Of a DNA stretch of 64,000 bases, positions 32,018 through 43,084 are shown piece by piece. The position numbers and the translations under genes were made by a program. Source of the stretch: Stomorhina lunata (lineage: Eukaryota > Arthropoda > Insecta > Diptera > Rhiniidae); assembly GCA_933228675.1 (NCBI GenBank), contig OW121744.1:62661928-62725927 (forward strand), written 5' to 3'. The notes beneath the pieces were generated by a model. It was not told the DNA's origin. It saw only the letters and a list, made by a program, of their open reading frames with translations, and ran no database searches. Numbering within the stretch: position 1 is the first letter of the stretch; each line of letters starts with the position of its first letter.

Positions 32018-33758
32018 ACAAGTAAGAGTGTTATATTCGGCTGTGCCGAATCTTATATACCCACCATCAAGTTGTGTAAAATTCAGAAACAGGGTGCAGC
32101 TAATTCAAAATCTGGACCAAAACTGAAAAAATCGCTAAGCTAATTGGTATTGTTGGTAAAACCTTTGGACTAAATTCGGTTGCCGTAACTTTATAGTTCA
32201 ACATTTAAAAATATTTAAGTGGTTTCCCCAGTATTTACTTTGATCAAAATTCGGTCTCATAACCGAGTATAGTTTTACATTAATAAGTTGTTAAATACTT
32301 TTCGTTGTGCTTAATATGTAGTTAGGCTAAACACGTTAATAGTAATACGGCAGGTTCATATATTTCGTAAGGAGTTCCTATATAAAGTCTGGGCTGAACA
32401 TTGATTGATGCCTATCTAATTTCATAGGTGCAATCTTAATATAATGAATGTGCCTCCAAATCTTTTTGATTGTAGATATAAAAAGGGGATTTTATATATA
32501 TAAGAATTATAGCCAATTGTAACAAAATTTTACACATTGGCTGATATATATATAGAGCTTATTCTTGCAAAATTTAGTGGCCATAGCTATCATAGTTTCT
32601 AATTTAATAGCTTTTAACTGGCCTTTGCTAAAATTTTTGGTTTCCGTGAGTGTTTTTTATATGAAAGCTAAAGTCATATATGGACTGATTCCTATAAAAT
32701 TTGATAAACTGATCAAAAATTGCATAAAACTTCCCTATTTTAAATTTAATCGTCATAGCTATTACAATTGTATTCAATTTATGAGCATTAATGTGTTTCC
32801 CGGGGCGGGGTTATATGGGAGCTCTAACTAAATTTGAACTGATTTTGTCCATTTTCAAGATATCCAAAATACTTTTGTAAAATTTTGTCTCTCTAGCTCT
32901 TTTCGTTAAGGCGCTATCGTGCTTTTATCTGACGGACAGACGGACATAAACAACCTTTTCTTTAGTATTTTTGTGTTTCCATAAGTTTTTTATATGGGAG
33001 CTATGGTGAAATGGTGGCCGATTGTGACAAATTTTTGCACACTGGCTGACATTGACATAAGACTTCCTTGTGCTTAATTTAGTCTTACTAGCTTTTGTAG
33101 TTAAGGAGCTATCATGATTTTATCTGACGGACAGACGGACATAAATCCCCTTTTCTTTTTGAATTTTTGTGTTTTCGTAAGTTTTTTATATGGGAGCTAG
33201 GTCAAATGGTGACCGATTGCGACAAATTGACATAAGACTTTGCTAAATTTAGTGGTTATATCTGTTATACTTTTAGATTTATTGGCATTTAAGTGTATTT
33301 TTGGTGAAATTTAGGCTGTTTTCGTAAATTTTTTGTATGGGAGCTATGGCTAAATGTGAACCGATTACATGCTCTCTAGGGCTAATGTAAAACTTCTATA
33401 TACCAAATTTTATCATCATAGCTGCTAAATATAATTTGTCATTTATTAACAAATAAGCGATTAGCCTAGACGAGGTTGTACGGGAGCTATGGTCAAATGT
33501 GAACCGATTTTGCCCAATTTCAATACCAAAATTTTCTCAGAGATGAAGAATATTTGTACTAAGTTTCAGTGGGCTAGCTCCTTCCGTTAGGCGTTATCGT
33601 GATTTCAACAGACAGACGGACATCGCTCAATCGTCTTAGAATTTCATAAGGATTCAGAATATATATCGTTTTTGGTTTTTGAGCCAATATTAAGGAAATT
33701 ACAAACGGAATGACAATCTCAATATACCTCCCATTCTTTTTGATGGTGGGTATAAAAA
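32018..33758. repeat. DINE-A type repeat, complete
   Basis: It begins ACAAGTAAGAGTGTTATATT. A hairpin ATTCGGC-TGT-GCCGAAT follows at 32035-32051, then TATACCCACCATCA. The end is TGATGGTGGGTATAAAAA, inverse to the inner start. The interior is a series of related modules, each with GGGAGCTATGGTCAAAT and ACGGACAGACGGACAT microsatellite words. A terminal hairpin, short inverted subterminal repeats, GTCY-type microsatellite and no visible target duplication are features of DINE-1/INE-1 (Helentron-derived) elements. The name is inference. Confidence 0.75.
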
Positions 33759-34981
33759 CAGCCTAATGTTGAAGTTACGTTGAAGTTATTTCCCAAATCC
33801 CCCTATGTACGCCACTGCTTTTTTCTAATACATACTTGAATATCAATTGAATGTTGTTGTTAGTTTGATTTGTATTTGATTTTGATCCTCTCCCATTATT
33901 GTGGTTATTGTCGTTGCTCTTGTTAGAGCTGTCATTTATGGGCCATCGGTACTAACAACAATCATTCGTAACCAGTTGATGATACTAAACCAAACATCCA
34001 TCCAGTCAAATTATACCCTTATAGGAATTTTCACAATAAAAGCAAAAAGAATTAAATAACGACGACGACCAACAAAAAACAATGGCAAATAAAAAGTATA
34101 TAGTTCGTTACGCTAACACGGTCCAAACTTCAAAACTAAAGACGACGAAGATACTCGAACTGGCTGACATCAAATTGTTCTATTCTATTGTTTTGTTACG
34201 ATTAGACTGTTGCTAATGCTGATGTTGCTGCTGCTTCTCCTGTTGTTGCTGTTGATGTTGCTGCAGTCGTAGTGTTATTAGTTGTCTATCGTGTGAACAA
34301 CTCACAATTGCATTCATTTCTTTATATTGTGGCAGTTGTCAATTTGTTCTTGTACTCGTACTCTTCTCTGTGCCTTGTTTCATCGCATTTTGTTGCAGTT
34401 GTTGTTAAGTTTGTTTGTTTGTTAAGCTTTTGCTAAAATGTTTGATACTTCATGAACTTGAAGCTGGTGGTGGTGGTGGTTCGTTTTAAACTTGAATATT
34501 GTTGGATATACAACATTATACAGATTGCCAATGATCCTCCACTAAAGCAACAACAACAATTTCAAACAACTGGCAAAATATGCCCATAAGTACTTGGGCA
34601 CCAAAAGTTTTTTGACCCTTGGGAGTAGTTTGAGCACGTACACCAGAACACAACAACAACAACAACAATAACATTAACAAACTTTGATATGTACAAGTAC
34701 CACGAATAGGAACCACTATGGTAATAATATTCTGCGTAAAACAACTGGACTGGTTCCCTTTGTTTGGATATTTTTTTTTGTTGATCTTGAAAAAAAGCTG
34801 TTAGAATTTTTTATTAACTATCCGGTCTTTTACGTTTCCGGGAATTAAAAGTATTTTAAAGGTTTACTTAAATCAGGGATGTTTTTTCTAACATATACTT
34901 CTGAAGCTTTATAAGTGAATAATTATGTATGTATGTATTAGATGATTTTTTTTAATTTTGGTAATCTAAAATCGTATAATT
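33759..34981. other. No supported gene; trinucleotide tracts
   Basis: GTTGCTGCTGCTTCTCCTG tracts near 34222-34262 and CAACAACAACAACAATAAC near 34651. A minus-strand frame at 34516-34716 looks signal-peptide-like but lacks an ATG. Confidence 0.4.
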
Positions 34982-34982
34982 T

Positions 34983-35297
34983 CCCAGCAAAACTTTTCAT
35001 TACCAAATAATGAGTTAAACAGCTAAACTATTGAACACGAACTACTTACTCATTCACTGTTTAAGTCATTACATGAACATGGGGATGTCATTGGAGGCAA
35101 GTACTTACCAATGGCAGAAAAGTAATGACTTGGGTAAGCAATTGAAAAACAACAACAAAAACTTTTTTGTTGTTGTATTTAAAAAATATATTTTGAAACG
35201 AAATATAAAATTTTTTTTTCATGACCCCATGGGTGTTCGAACCCAGACCCTCCGACTGCTAGGCAGAGACTCTTCCACTGAGCTACATCATATGTTG
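34983..35297 (-). repeat. Repeat with a tRNA-Ala-like head (SINE candidate)
   Basis: On the minus strand, 35297-35222 reads GATGTAGCTCAGTGGAAGAG (box A), CTAGCAG at the anticodon place (AGC) and GGGTTCGAACACCC (box B). No acceptor stem pairing is evident, so it is not a functional tRNA. The flanking body 34983-35140 opens CAGCAAAACTTTTCATTACC. Confidence 0.6.
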
Positions 35298-35547
35298 AAA
35301 GAATAGCAGCTTATAATTAATATAAACAATTTGTATTTATAGATCCAAAATCATGTGGCAATAACTTTGTTTTTCCCTGCTTTTTTTGCTTTGTTGTGAT
35401 TTTTGAAAAAAAAAAAATGTTTATACGATTTTTTGTAAATGTTTAATGCATTTAATAAACAATAAAGAAGTTTTTTTTTTTCAATTATTTTAAAACTTAA
35501 ACAATTTAAATCTTCTTTTTTGTATAAGTTTTTACATAAGATTGACT

Positions 35548-35940
35548 CTTACTTACTTAAATGGCCTATAGTTACAACCTGTTAAGGTCAAAGTCCGAGA
35601 ATATTTTAGAATTACATGGACTTCGATCTTGTGCGAATATTCTCCAATTTTATAGGCCAAGCTTTGAAAAATGTCTTTCTATCGAAGTTTCGGACATCCT
35701 CCTCTAAGGTAGCATTTTTTTTCAAAAGAGGGTAACTAGCCCGTAATCCTAACCCATTTTTATCGATCTTATGGGAAAACTCTCGGTACATTTTAGCTCA
35801 CTATATTAATGGGTGTCAAACTAGCTCCCCGGGTGATACCACGAGGAGGTCAGTGTTCACAGTTGAGATGAAGGATGACCCAGATAATTTGGTCTTACCA
35901 AGTAAAGACCAATTAGAATCGTGTTTGGTATCCAACATGA
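35548..35940 (-). mobile_element. Short non-autonomous LINE-A derivative
   Basis: 3' end with TAAG tail at 35548. The C-terminal piece carries the diagnostic GGATGTCCGAAACTTCGAT and joins near 35715 straight to the LINE-A start region and 5' UTR (GTGAGCTAAAATGTACCGAG; CACCCGGGGAGCTAG). It extends to TGGATACCAAACACG. This is the same deletion junction as at 10581-10942. Confidence 0.75.
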
Positions 35941-36255
35941 TGGTATTATCTCATGATGGTATTTTTTCATTACCGTGAGTTAGTTTTCCAATTTTTTTTT
36001 TACAGAAGGTAATATTTAAGTTCTTAAAATTCAAAAATCATTTAAAAAGACTCTTTTAATAAAAAAAAAACTAAAAAAAATTGTTGCCCTTGGTGGGATT
36101 TGAACCGGGGCCATTCAGTTTAAATTACCATCTTAATTACAAATAAGTACTTCTGTAATAACTTATTATTTATTCGGAGGGTATGTTGTAGTCATTACAA
36201 GGTAACCAGTTATCAGAGTACTTGTCGTTACCAAAGTTTTGTTGGGTTCTAATGA
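35941..36255 (-). repeat. SINE-like repeat with box B
   Basis: Read on the minus strand it starts CCAACAAAACTTTGGTAACG (compare 34983) and contains CCCGGTTCAAATCCCACC, a good pol III box B, near 36100. Box A is not clear. Confidence 0.5.
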
Positions 36256-36542
36256 TTTAAATTAAAATATTATACGGTCTTTAGAAACTATGTAAACTAT
36301 CGGATCTTCCACTCTAATGGCTGTCGGACGATGTCGCTTTCTTAAGGTATGACCTATTCATCACCATTTACGTTCATTTATTTATTGAATTATTGGTTTC
36401 TGTTTCGTTGCTCTCTGCTTTTGACAGCCCGATACAAACGAAGGTTTTTAAAGCAATATCTGAGCTTGTCATCCCTACGAAGTTAATAAGGCTATTAGGT
36501 GACTGCCGCCTTTTCAGGTATCGAAAAGGAATAAATATAATA

Positions 36543-38238
36543 ACAAGTAAGAGTGTTATATTCGGCTATACCGAATCTTGTATACCCACCACGAGATTGC
36601 AGCTAATTCAAAATGTTGACCAAATGTGGTATTGTTGGTAATATATTTGGACTAACTTAAAAGTATCGAAGTGGTTTCCCAAGTATTTACCTTGGACAAA
36701 CTGCTGTTCCATAACCGAATATAGTTTTACATTAGTTTCGTTGTGCCATAAACATGTTGATAGCAACACGGCAAGTTTATATATTTTGTTAAGGGTTCCT
36801 AATGTATAAAGTCTGGACCTAACATTGATTGATAGCTATCTAATTTCGTAGATGCAACCTTAATATACTGAATGTACCTCCAAATCTTTTTGATTGTAGA
36901 TATAAAAAGGGGATGTTATACATATAAGAACTATAGCCAAATGTTGACCTATTATAACAAAATTTGATATACTGGCTGGTATTAATATAAAGTTTATTTG
37001 TGCAAAATTTAGTGCCCATACCTGACATAGTTTATAATTTAATAGCTTTTAACTGGCGTTTGTGGCATTTTAGTGGTTACCGGGAGTGGTTTTTATATGA
37101 AAGCTATAGTCAAAAATGGACCGATTCCTATAAAATTTAACATACTGACTGAAAGTTGCATAAAACTTCTCTGTATTAAATTTATTAGTCATAGATTTTA
37201 CAATTTTATTAAATTTATCAGCATAACTATGATTCCCGGGGCAGGGTTATATGGGAGCTCTAACTAAATGTGAACCGATTTTATCCATTTTCAGCACACA
37301 ATTTTTACAACATATCGAAAATACTTTTGCTAAATTTTATCTCTCTAGCTTTTGTAGTTAAGGAACTACAGCGCTTTTCTCTGACGGAAAGACGGACATA
37401 AACCGACTTTTCTTTTTGTATTTTTTTGTTTCCGTAAGTTTTTTATATGGGAGCTATGGTTAAATAGTAACCGATTGTAACAAAATTTTGCACACTAGCT
37501 GGCATTCATATAAGACTTTCTTTTGTAAAATTTTGTTGCTGTAGCCCTTTTCCTTAAGGCGCTATCGCGCTTATATCTGTCGGACAGACGGACATAAACC
37601 CCCTTTTCTTTTTGTATTTTTGTGTTTCCGTAAGTTTTTTATATGCGAGCTATGGTTAAATTTTGACCGATTGTAACAAAATTTTGCACACTGGTTGGCA
37701 TTGACATAAGACCTCCTCGTGCTAAATTTAGTGATTATATCTGTTATAGTTTTAGATTTATTGGCATTTAAGTGTATTTTAGATAAAATTTTGGATGTTT
37801 CCGTAAGTTTTTTGTATGGGAGCTATGACTAAATGTGAACCGATTTTGATAAAATTTTATATGCTGCCTAGGGCTTACGCAAAACTTCTTTATTTTATCA
37901 TTATAGCTAATATAGTTTGTTATTTATTAGCATATAAGCGATTAGCGTGGGCGAGGTTATACGGGAGCTATGGTCAAATGTGAACCGATTTTGCCCAATT
38001 TCAATACCAAAATTTTCTCAGAGATGAAGAATGTTTTTATTAAGTTTCAGTGAGCTAGCTCCTTTCGTTTAGGCGTTATCGTGATTTCAACAGACAGACA
38101 GACGGACATCGCTCAATCGTCTTAGAATTTCATAAGGATTCAGAATATATATCGTTTTTGAGCCAATATCAAGGAAATTACAAACGGAATGACAATCTCA
38201 ATATACCCCCCCATTCTTTTTGATGGTGGGTATAAAAA
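36543..38238. repeat. DINE-A type repeat inside LINE-A
   Basis: Starts ACAAGTAAGAGTGTTATATT and ends GATGGTGGGTATAAAAA. Module order follows 32018-33758. The host LINE reading resumes directly on either side, and no target duplication is visible. Confidence 0.78.
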
Positions 38239-38620
38239 TGGGCCTAGTTGTCAATAAATCAAAAACAAAACTGATGGTTTCTACAAACAGACAGTCCACA
38301 AGAATTGGAAAAGAATTTGTTTACCTTGGTACCGCCGTAAACATAAATAACAATATAGGTTTCAAAATCAAACGTAGAACTTGCCAAGAGATGCTATTAT
38401 AGCCTAAGCAGGTAGCTAAGAATTAAAGCTGAATCCGTACCCTTACTATATGGTACTGAATCAGAGCAGTTGCACAGGCTGATGAAGCTTTTCTTAAAGT
38501 TTTTGAGAGGAAGATTCCACGAAAAATCTTTGGAACAGTTTATGTCAACAATGAATATCGACATCGAATGAATCATAAGCTGTATGAGTTACACGCTGAC
38601 ATCGACATAGTAAAACACAT

Positions 38621-38849
38621 TTAACCCCTTGACGTATTTCCACGAGTCTGACTCGTGGTACAAATTCTGTGCCTAAATGAATGTCACGAGTCTGACTCGT
38701 GGTACAATTTCTATGCCTAACATGATTATCACGAGTCTGACTCGTTTTGCGACTGTTCATAAGCATCAAAACTGGTTTGTTTCGTGCAAGTTGTATGCGA
38801 ACAGTTGGAAGCGAACTTAGGTGCGCTAATTGATACGTCAAGGGGTTAA
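38621..38849. mobile_element. piggyBac-type MITE, 221 bp, TTAA target
   Basis: TTAA lies on both sides (38621-38624, 38846-38849). The terminal inverted repeat is CCCCTTGACGTAT with its complement ATACGTCAAGGGG. Inside, the palindrome CACGAGTCTGACTCGTG occurs in two complete copies and one partial copy at about 45-bp spacing (38641, 38688, 38738). The TTAA target and CCC start are piggyBac hallmarks. It sits in a LINE-A reading frame that rejoins without it. Confidence 0.9.
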
Positions 38850-39017
38850 CAATAGCGGCTTCGTTAGCTAGGACATGTTGTGCGAATGAACGAAAATACT
38901 CCAGCAAGAAGAGTGTTCAAAAAGTCTGCGTCAAATTTCATCAAATTATCTTTAGAATCTCTAAAGCTCTAAAGTTATAATTGCTCAGACATAAGGGGGA
39001 CCGTTTGGTTAGTGGGT

Positions 39018-39238
39018 TACTAGCTCGACGTTCTAGCCCATATTTTAATAGTTCTTATGGAAGAACTCGTGACACATGCTAGATCACTACATTAACGGGT
39101 GTTAACGTAGTTCCCCGGGTGATACCACTAGGAGGTCTTGTCCACAGTTGGGATAAAGGATTACTAAGAGAAGTCTTGGCTAAGCAAGTTAAGACCAATC
39201 AGAACCGTAGCATGGTATCCAATATCCCCTACATCACC
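39018..39238 (-). repeat. LINE-A 5' UTR fragment
   Basis: The minus strand reads GGATACCATGCTACGGTTCT, then GGGGAACTACGTTAACACCC, ATGTAGTGATCTAGCATGTG and GTAACCCAC. This is the most complete view of the LINE-A 5' end, upstream of the ATG. Confidence 0.75.
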
Positions 39239-39600
39239 CTAGTAGTAGTGGGACAATGGCTATTGAAATTCGTCAAAATTATCCCCTTCCCTGAAAATTA
39301 TCCCCTTCACATATATCAGTATATTTTATATCATATATCAGTATATTTATATCAGTATATTTTTATGAAATTTTAAACAAATTCTGATTATGTACACAGA
39401 AATCACTGTTCCAAATTTCGATGAAATCGCTCTATATTTGACCATAGAGACAAAAATCACTCGATAATCCGAAGATAATGACAATTTTGAGTTTATTTGT
39501 TGCATACTCAATTTTTGTAATCCAATTGCAAAATTTTGAGATAATCGGTTCACATATAAGTCTAGTAAAATGTCTTGAGAAAATGTTTGTGTGATGACAA
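39239..39600. repeat. DINE-B type fragment
   Basis: GTGGGACAATGGCTATTGAA and TAATGACAATTTTGAGTTTA match 42533-42790. Confidence 0.6.
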
Positions 39601-39649
39601 AACTTAGTAAATATTTGCTTTATACACGAAAAAGGAACATTAATTTGAC

Positions 39650-40470
39650 CTCAGTAGTGTCAGTTATAAAAAAAAAATCTATAAAAATTTTTTTATAAAA
39701 CTACAAAAAACTCTATAGAAAAAATTCCTGATTTGCTAAAGAAAAAATTCTATAGAAAAAAATTCAATAAAAAAAATTCTATAGAAAAATTTCTATAGAA
39801 TAAATTTCTATAGAAAAATTTCTATAGGAAAATTACTTATAGAAAAAATTTCTATAAAAATTTTTTATAGAAAAAATTTCTACACAAGTTTTTGAAACAA
39901 AAAAAAAAAAAAAAAAAATAGAAAAAAATTCAATAAAATTTTTTATGGAAAAATTTTCTATAGAAAAATTGTGGATGGTAAAATTTCTATGGAAAAGTTT
40001 TTTATAGAAAAATTTCTATAGAAAAATTTTATATAAAAAATTTCTACATTAAAATTGTCTATTAAAAAATTTCTATGGAAAAATTTTCTCCATAGAAAAA
40101 TTTGTGTATAAAAATGTTTCTATTGAAAAATGTCTGTAGAAAAGTTTCCTACAGAAAAATTTCTATAGAAACATTTTCTATAGAATTTTCTAAAGAATAA
40201 ATTTATATTTAAAAAGTTTTTATAAATTTTCTATACAAATTTTTATAGAAAAAAATTCTATACAAAAATTGCTACAGAAAAATTTTCCACAGAAAAATTG
40301 CTAAAGAAAAATTTCTATAGAAAAATTTTCTAGAGAAAATTCGATAAAAAAAATTCTATAAAAAATTATCCATACAAAAATTTCTAAAAAAATTCCTATG
40401 AAAAAAAATTTTTATAGAAAAATTTCTATACAAACATTTTCTACAGAAAAATTTCAAGTTGATACTAAAT
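39650..40470. repeat. Degenerate array built on ATTTCTATAGAAAAATTT
   Basis: Dozens of imperfect units carry the palindromic core TTCTATAGAA, spaced about 12-20 bp apart. There is no coding capacity. The same core occurs at 40965-41535 and 47600-48195. Confidence 0.85.
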
Positions 40471-40964
40471 TCAAAATTTGCATTAACGTAAAAGAATAAA
40501 CAAAAAACTTGTCAAAAACAGAAATCTTTGTCTTCATTTCCAGTTGACAGTTGGTTAAAGTACAAAGTAAATGTAGATTAATAAAGGATAGGAATACAAA
40601 ACATAAAGGAAAAAACTATGGTGGATAAGTTCGTCTAACTGAATCGATCATATGGTCATAAGTGAAATTGAAATGAGTGTTAATATAATTCCCGTTTTCA
40701 ATTTCGCTTAAGAATTCAGTTAAATAGATGATCTTAACTACTGGCATCTAACAGTTGGTGACACAGTGTGCTGATGAAGTCCGTAGCGGGACAGAAAATG
40801 CAGCATTCCACACTGCTAAGTGTCATATAGTTTTTTCAGTATTACTAAAATTTATTCATCTAATTTAAAAATCATAAATTAAAAAAAAATAATTTATGAC
40901 ATGAACCTGAGCCCGAATCGAACCCACGACCATCAACATAAATTCTGGTTCAACTAAAATTAAT
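40471..40964. repeat. Unassigned spacer with a tRNA box B-like motif
   Basis: The minus strand at 40930-40900 reads GGGTTCGATTCGGGCTCAG, a pol III box B-like sequence. No clear box A or cloverleaf was seen. Otherwise nothing was recognised. Confidence 0.4.
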
Positions 40965-41535
40965 TTCTTTCAGAAAAATTTATTATAAATAAATTTCTAT
41001 AGAAAAACGCCTATAAAAAAAATTTGTATAGAATTCTTTTTTATAAAAAGTATTTCTATAGAAAAATTTTCTAAAGAAAAATTTTCTATAAAAAATATTG
41101 CTATATAAAAATGTTCCATAGAAAAATTTTCTATATAAAAATTTTATATAGAAAACTTGCTATGAAAAATTTTCTATACAAAAATTTCTAAAAAAAAAAA
41201 ATTTTATAGAAAAGTTTCTATAGAAACAGAATTTTCTTAAGAATAAATTTATATTCAAAAAATGTTTGCAATTTTTTCTATAGACAATTTTTTATAGAAA
41301 ATTTTTCTACAGAAAATTTTTCCATAGAAAAAAATTCGATGATAAAAGTTTCTATAAAAGATTTTAATGCGAAAAATTGCATTTTGTATAAAAAAATTTC
41401 TGTAGAAAAATTTCTGTTTCTACTTTTATAGAAAAAATTTCTAAAGAAAAATTTTCTATACAAAAATTGCTATAGAAAAATTTTCTACAGAAAAATTTCT
41501 CTAGAAAAATTTTCTATAGAAAAATTTTTATAAAA
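40965..41535. repeat. Second degenerate CTATAGAA array
   Basis: Same unit type as 39650-40470 (AAAAATTTTCTATAGAAAAA), again imperfect. Confidence 0.85.
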
Positions 41536-41601
41536 AAAATCTGGAAAGGGTATTATAAGTTTGTGCTGATGTATGTAACGCATAGAAATATTGGTCTTAG
41601 A

Positions 41602-42387
41602 TAGTGAAGTGTCAAGGGTAAAGACCCAAATGGTAATTTGGGTATTTAAGTGTAAATACCCAGGTATTTGCTCAAGCACCTGGGTATTTACCCAAAATGT
41701 GGCTATAAATTGGAATAAAGAAAGAAATAAATAAATTAAAAGAATTTAATTTTTTGTCATGAATTAGATTTTTTTAATAACAAATGCAATATTTTTTAAA
41801 TTTAATCACAGTCGCTGTCAGTATCCGATAAAACTCATTCCTAATAAAGTAGAAGATATATCGTCCTGAGTGCCTTTATTTTCAAACTGAATGGAGCGCG
41901 TGCTTTCTGCTGAAGGTGGTAAACTATTTAAAAAAGGTAGTTCCAGTTGCACGATATATATGTTATTTTACCTGCTCTTTGTGTCGTTCCTTTTTTGGAG
42001 TGAATGAAGCTGTGGGTGCTAAAGGAACGTTCAGTAGCAGGTGAAGTACAGGGAGCTGTTAAAATGCGAACAGCTTAATTGCGTTCTTCCACAAATTCCT
42101 TTCTATTAAGTTACTGGAGAAATTTCATCCAAACAGCACCAGAAATCATTTCTGACCTTGTAATTTACAAAATCTGACATTACATTTATGTTTAGCACCT
42201 GTGACATTGTTTTTATGTTCAAAATAAATTCGAAAATATTCACATTTCTGTTACTCTACGTAACAACGAGTATTTGTTATTGAAATGAGTATTTAGCCGA
42301 AATTAGATAAATACCCGGGTATGAAAATGGGTATAAATGGATAAATACCCAGCGATGGGTAAATACCCAGATCGAAACCCATCTCTA
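41602..42387 (-). mobile_element. hAT element, internally deleted
   Basis: GTCTTAGA flanks it (41594-41601, 42388-42395), an 8-bp target duplication. The ends are TAGTGAAGTGTCAAGGG and, inverted, TAGAGATGGGTTTCG, with repeated GGGTATTTACCC words subterminally. The interior retains the transposase C-terminus at 41810-42060. 786 bp. Confidence 0.88.
41810..42060 (-). pseudogene. hAT transposase C-terminal dimerisation domain relic
   Basis: The minus-strand reading is APCTSPATERSFSTHSFIHS, KKGTTQRAGKITYI. hAT proteins show PASSxxSERSFST...HSKKRNRL...KLTYI at this place. The remainder decays before an acidic SDTDSDCD end. Confidence 0.75.
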
Positions 42388-43084
42388 GTCTTAGACCAAC
42401 TTTTAAGTATACCAGTAGACTTAGAATCTCTTCTGTATGCACGACCGTCCGTCTGGATGGCTGGCTGTTCGGTTGGACCCGAAATTCCAAAGATAATTTA
42501 ATGAAATTTGGCGCAGACAATTCTTTTGGTAGTGGGACAATGGCTATTAAAATTCGTCAAAATTGGTCCATTATTTCGGTCACCTGCCATAGGTCTCGCT
42601 TCCCGGAATTGGTATTTTGACCACAAATATCGGTATATATTTATGAAATTTAAAACAAATACTGATTAACATTGCTCCCATACAAACTCTTCTATCAAAA
42701 CTCACTAAATGAGACGAAAATCATTAAAACGTTCGTTAATCTGAAGATAATGTCAATTTTGAATTTATTTGTTGCATACGTAATTTTTGTATAAACTGTA
42801 ATCCAATTGCAAAATTTAGAAATATTCGGTATCTAAGGTCAAAACCTTAGATACAGAACAGATATTTGACGCTACAATGGTGGTATTAAAGATAGTCGAT
42901 TAATATTATAATATGAACATCCGAAAAAACTAACATCTTAACATTGTCAGTCGATTTTTGCATTTTTCAACGCTTTTAAATTGGTTTATCACATATAGTC
43001 CACTAGATTGGACTCTGGAGTGAAATGATAAAGCCATTCTATCTATTCTTACATATCGATTAAAATACTTGAGTTGTTTACGAT

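Larger units (their letters stand above)
36390..38935 (+). pseudogene. LINE-A RT relic, split by a DINE-A repeat and a piggyBac-type MITE
   Basis: The left piece reads FDSPIQTKVFKAISELVIPT, KLIRLL, then after an RT-core deletion AFSGIEKE. After the DINE-A insert (36543-38238) come KMGLVVNKSKTKLMVSTNRQ and FVYLGTAV, then RKIFGTVYVNNEYRHRMNHK and LYELHADIDIVKHI. After the MITE (38625-38845) it reads RMNENTPARRVF. The catalytic FADD region is deleted. Confidence 0.82.
41540..42890. repeat. DINE-B type repeat, interrupted by a hAT element
   Basis: GGAAAGGGTATTATAAGTTT, then CATAGAAATATTGGTCTTAG. After the hAT insert it continues CCAACTTTTAAGTATACCAG and GGCTGGCTGTTCGG. This is the reverse of the 59590-59716 end. 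Confidence 0.7.

Noticed and set aside
34516..34716. Minus-strand frame with a signal-peptide-like Leu run
   Set aside because: It begins at GTG with no ATG in frame. The Leu/Val runs come from CAA/GTT trinucleotide repeats, and no family is recognised.
34562..34744. Minus-strand frame with a Val run
   Set aside because: It is a product of the same CAACAACAA tract in another frame.
35222..35297. Functional tRNA-Ala gene
   Set aside because: Boxes A and B and an AGC-like anticodon are present, but the acceptor stem does not pair and the sequence continues as a repeat.
32018..38238. LTR retrotransposon suggested by two long similar blocks
   Set aside because: The blocks are independent DINE-A copies in the same orientation. 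The DNA between them holds LINE-A and SINE-like pieces with no gag/pol, primer-binding site or TG...CA ends.
38545..38907. 120-codon minus-strand frame
   Set aside because: It is antisense to LINE-A and spans the piggyBac-type MITE, so it is a chance shadow.
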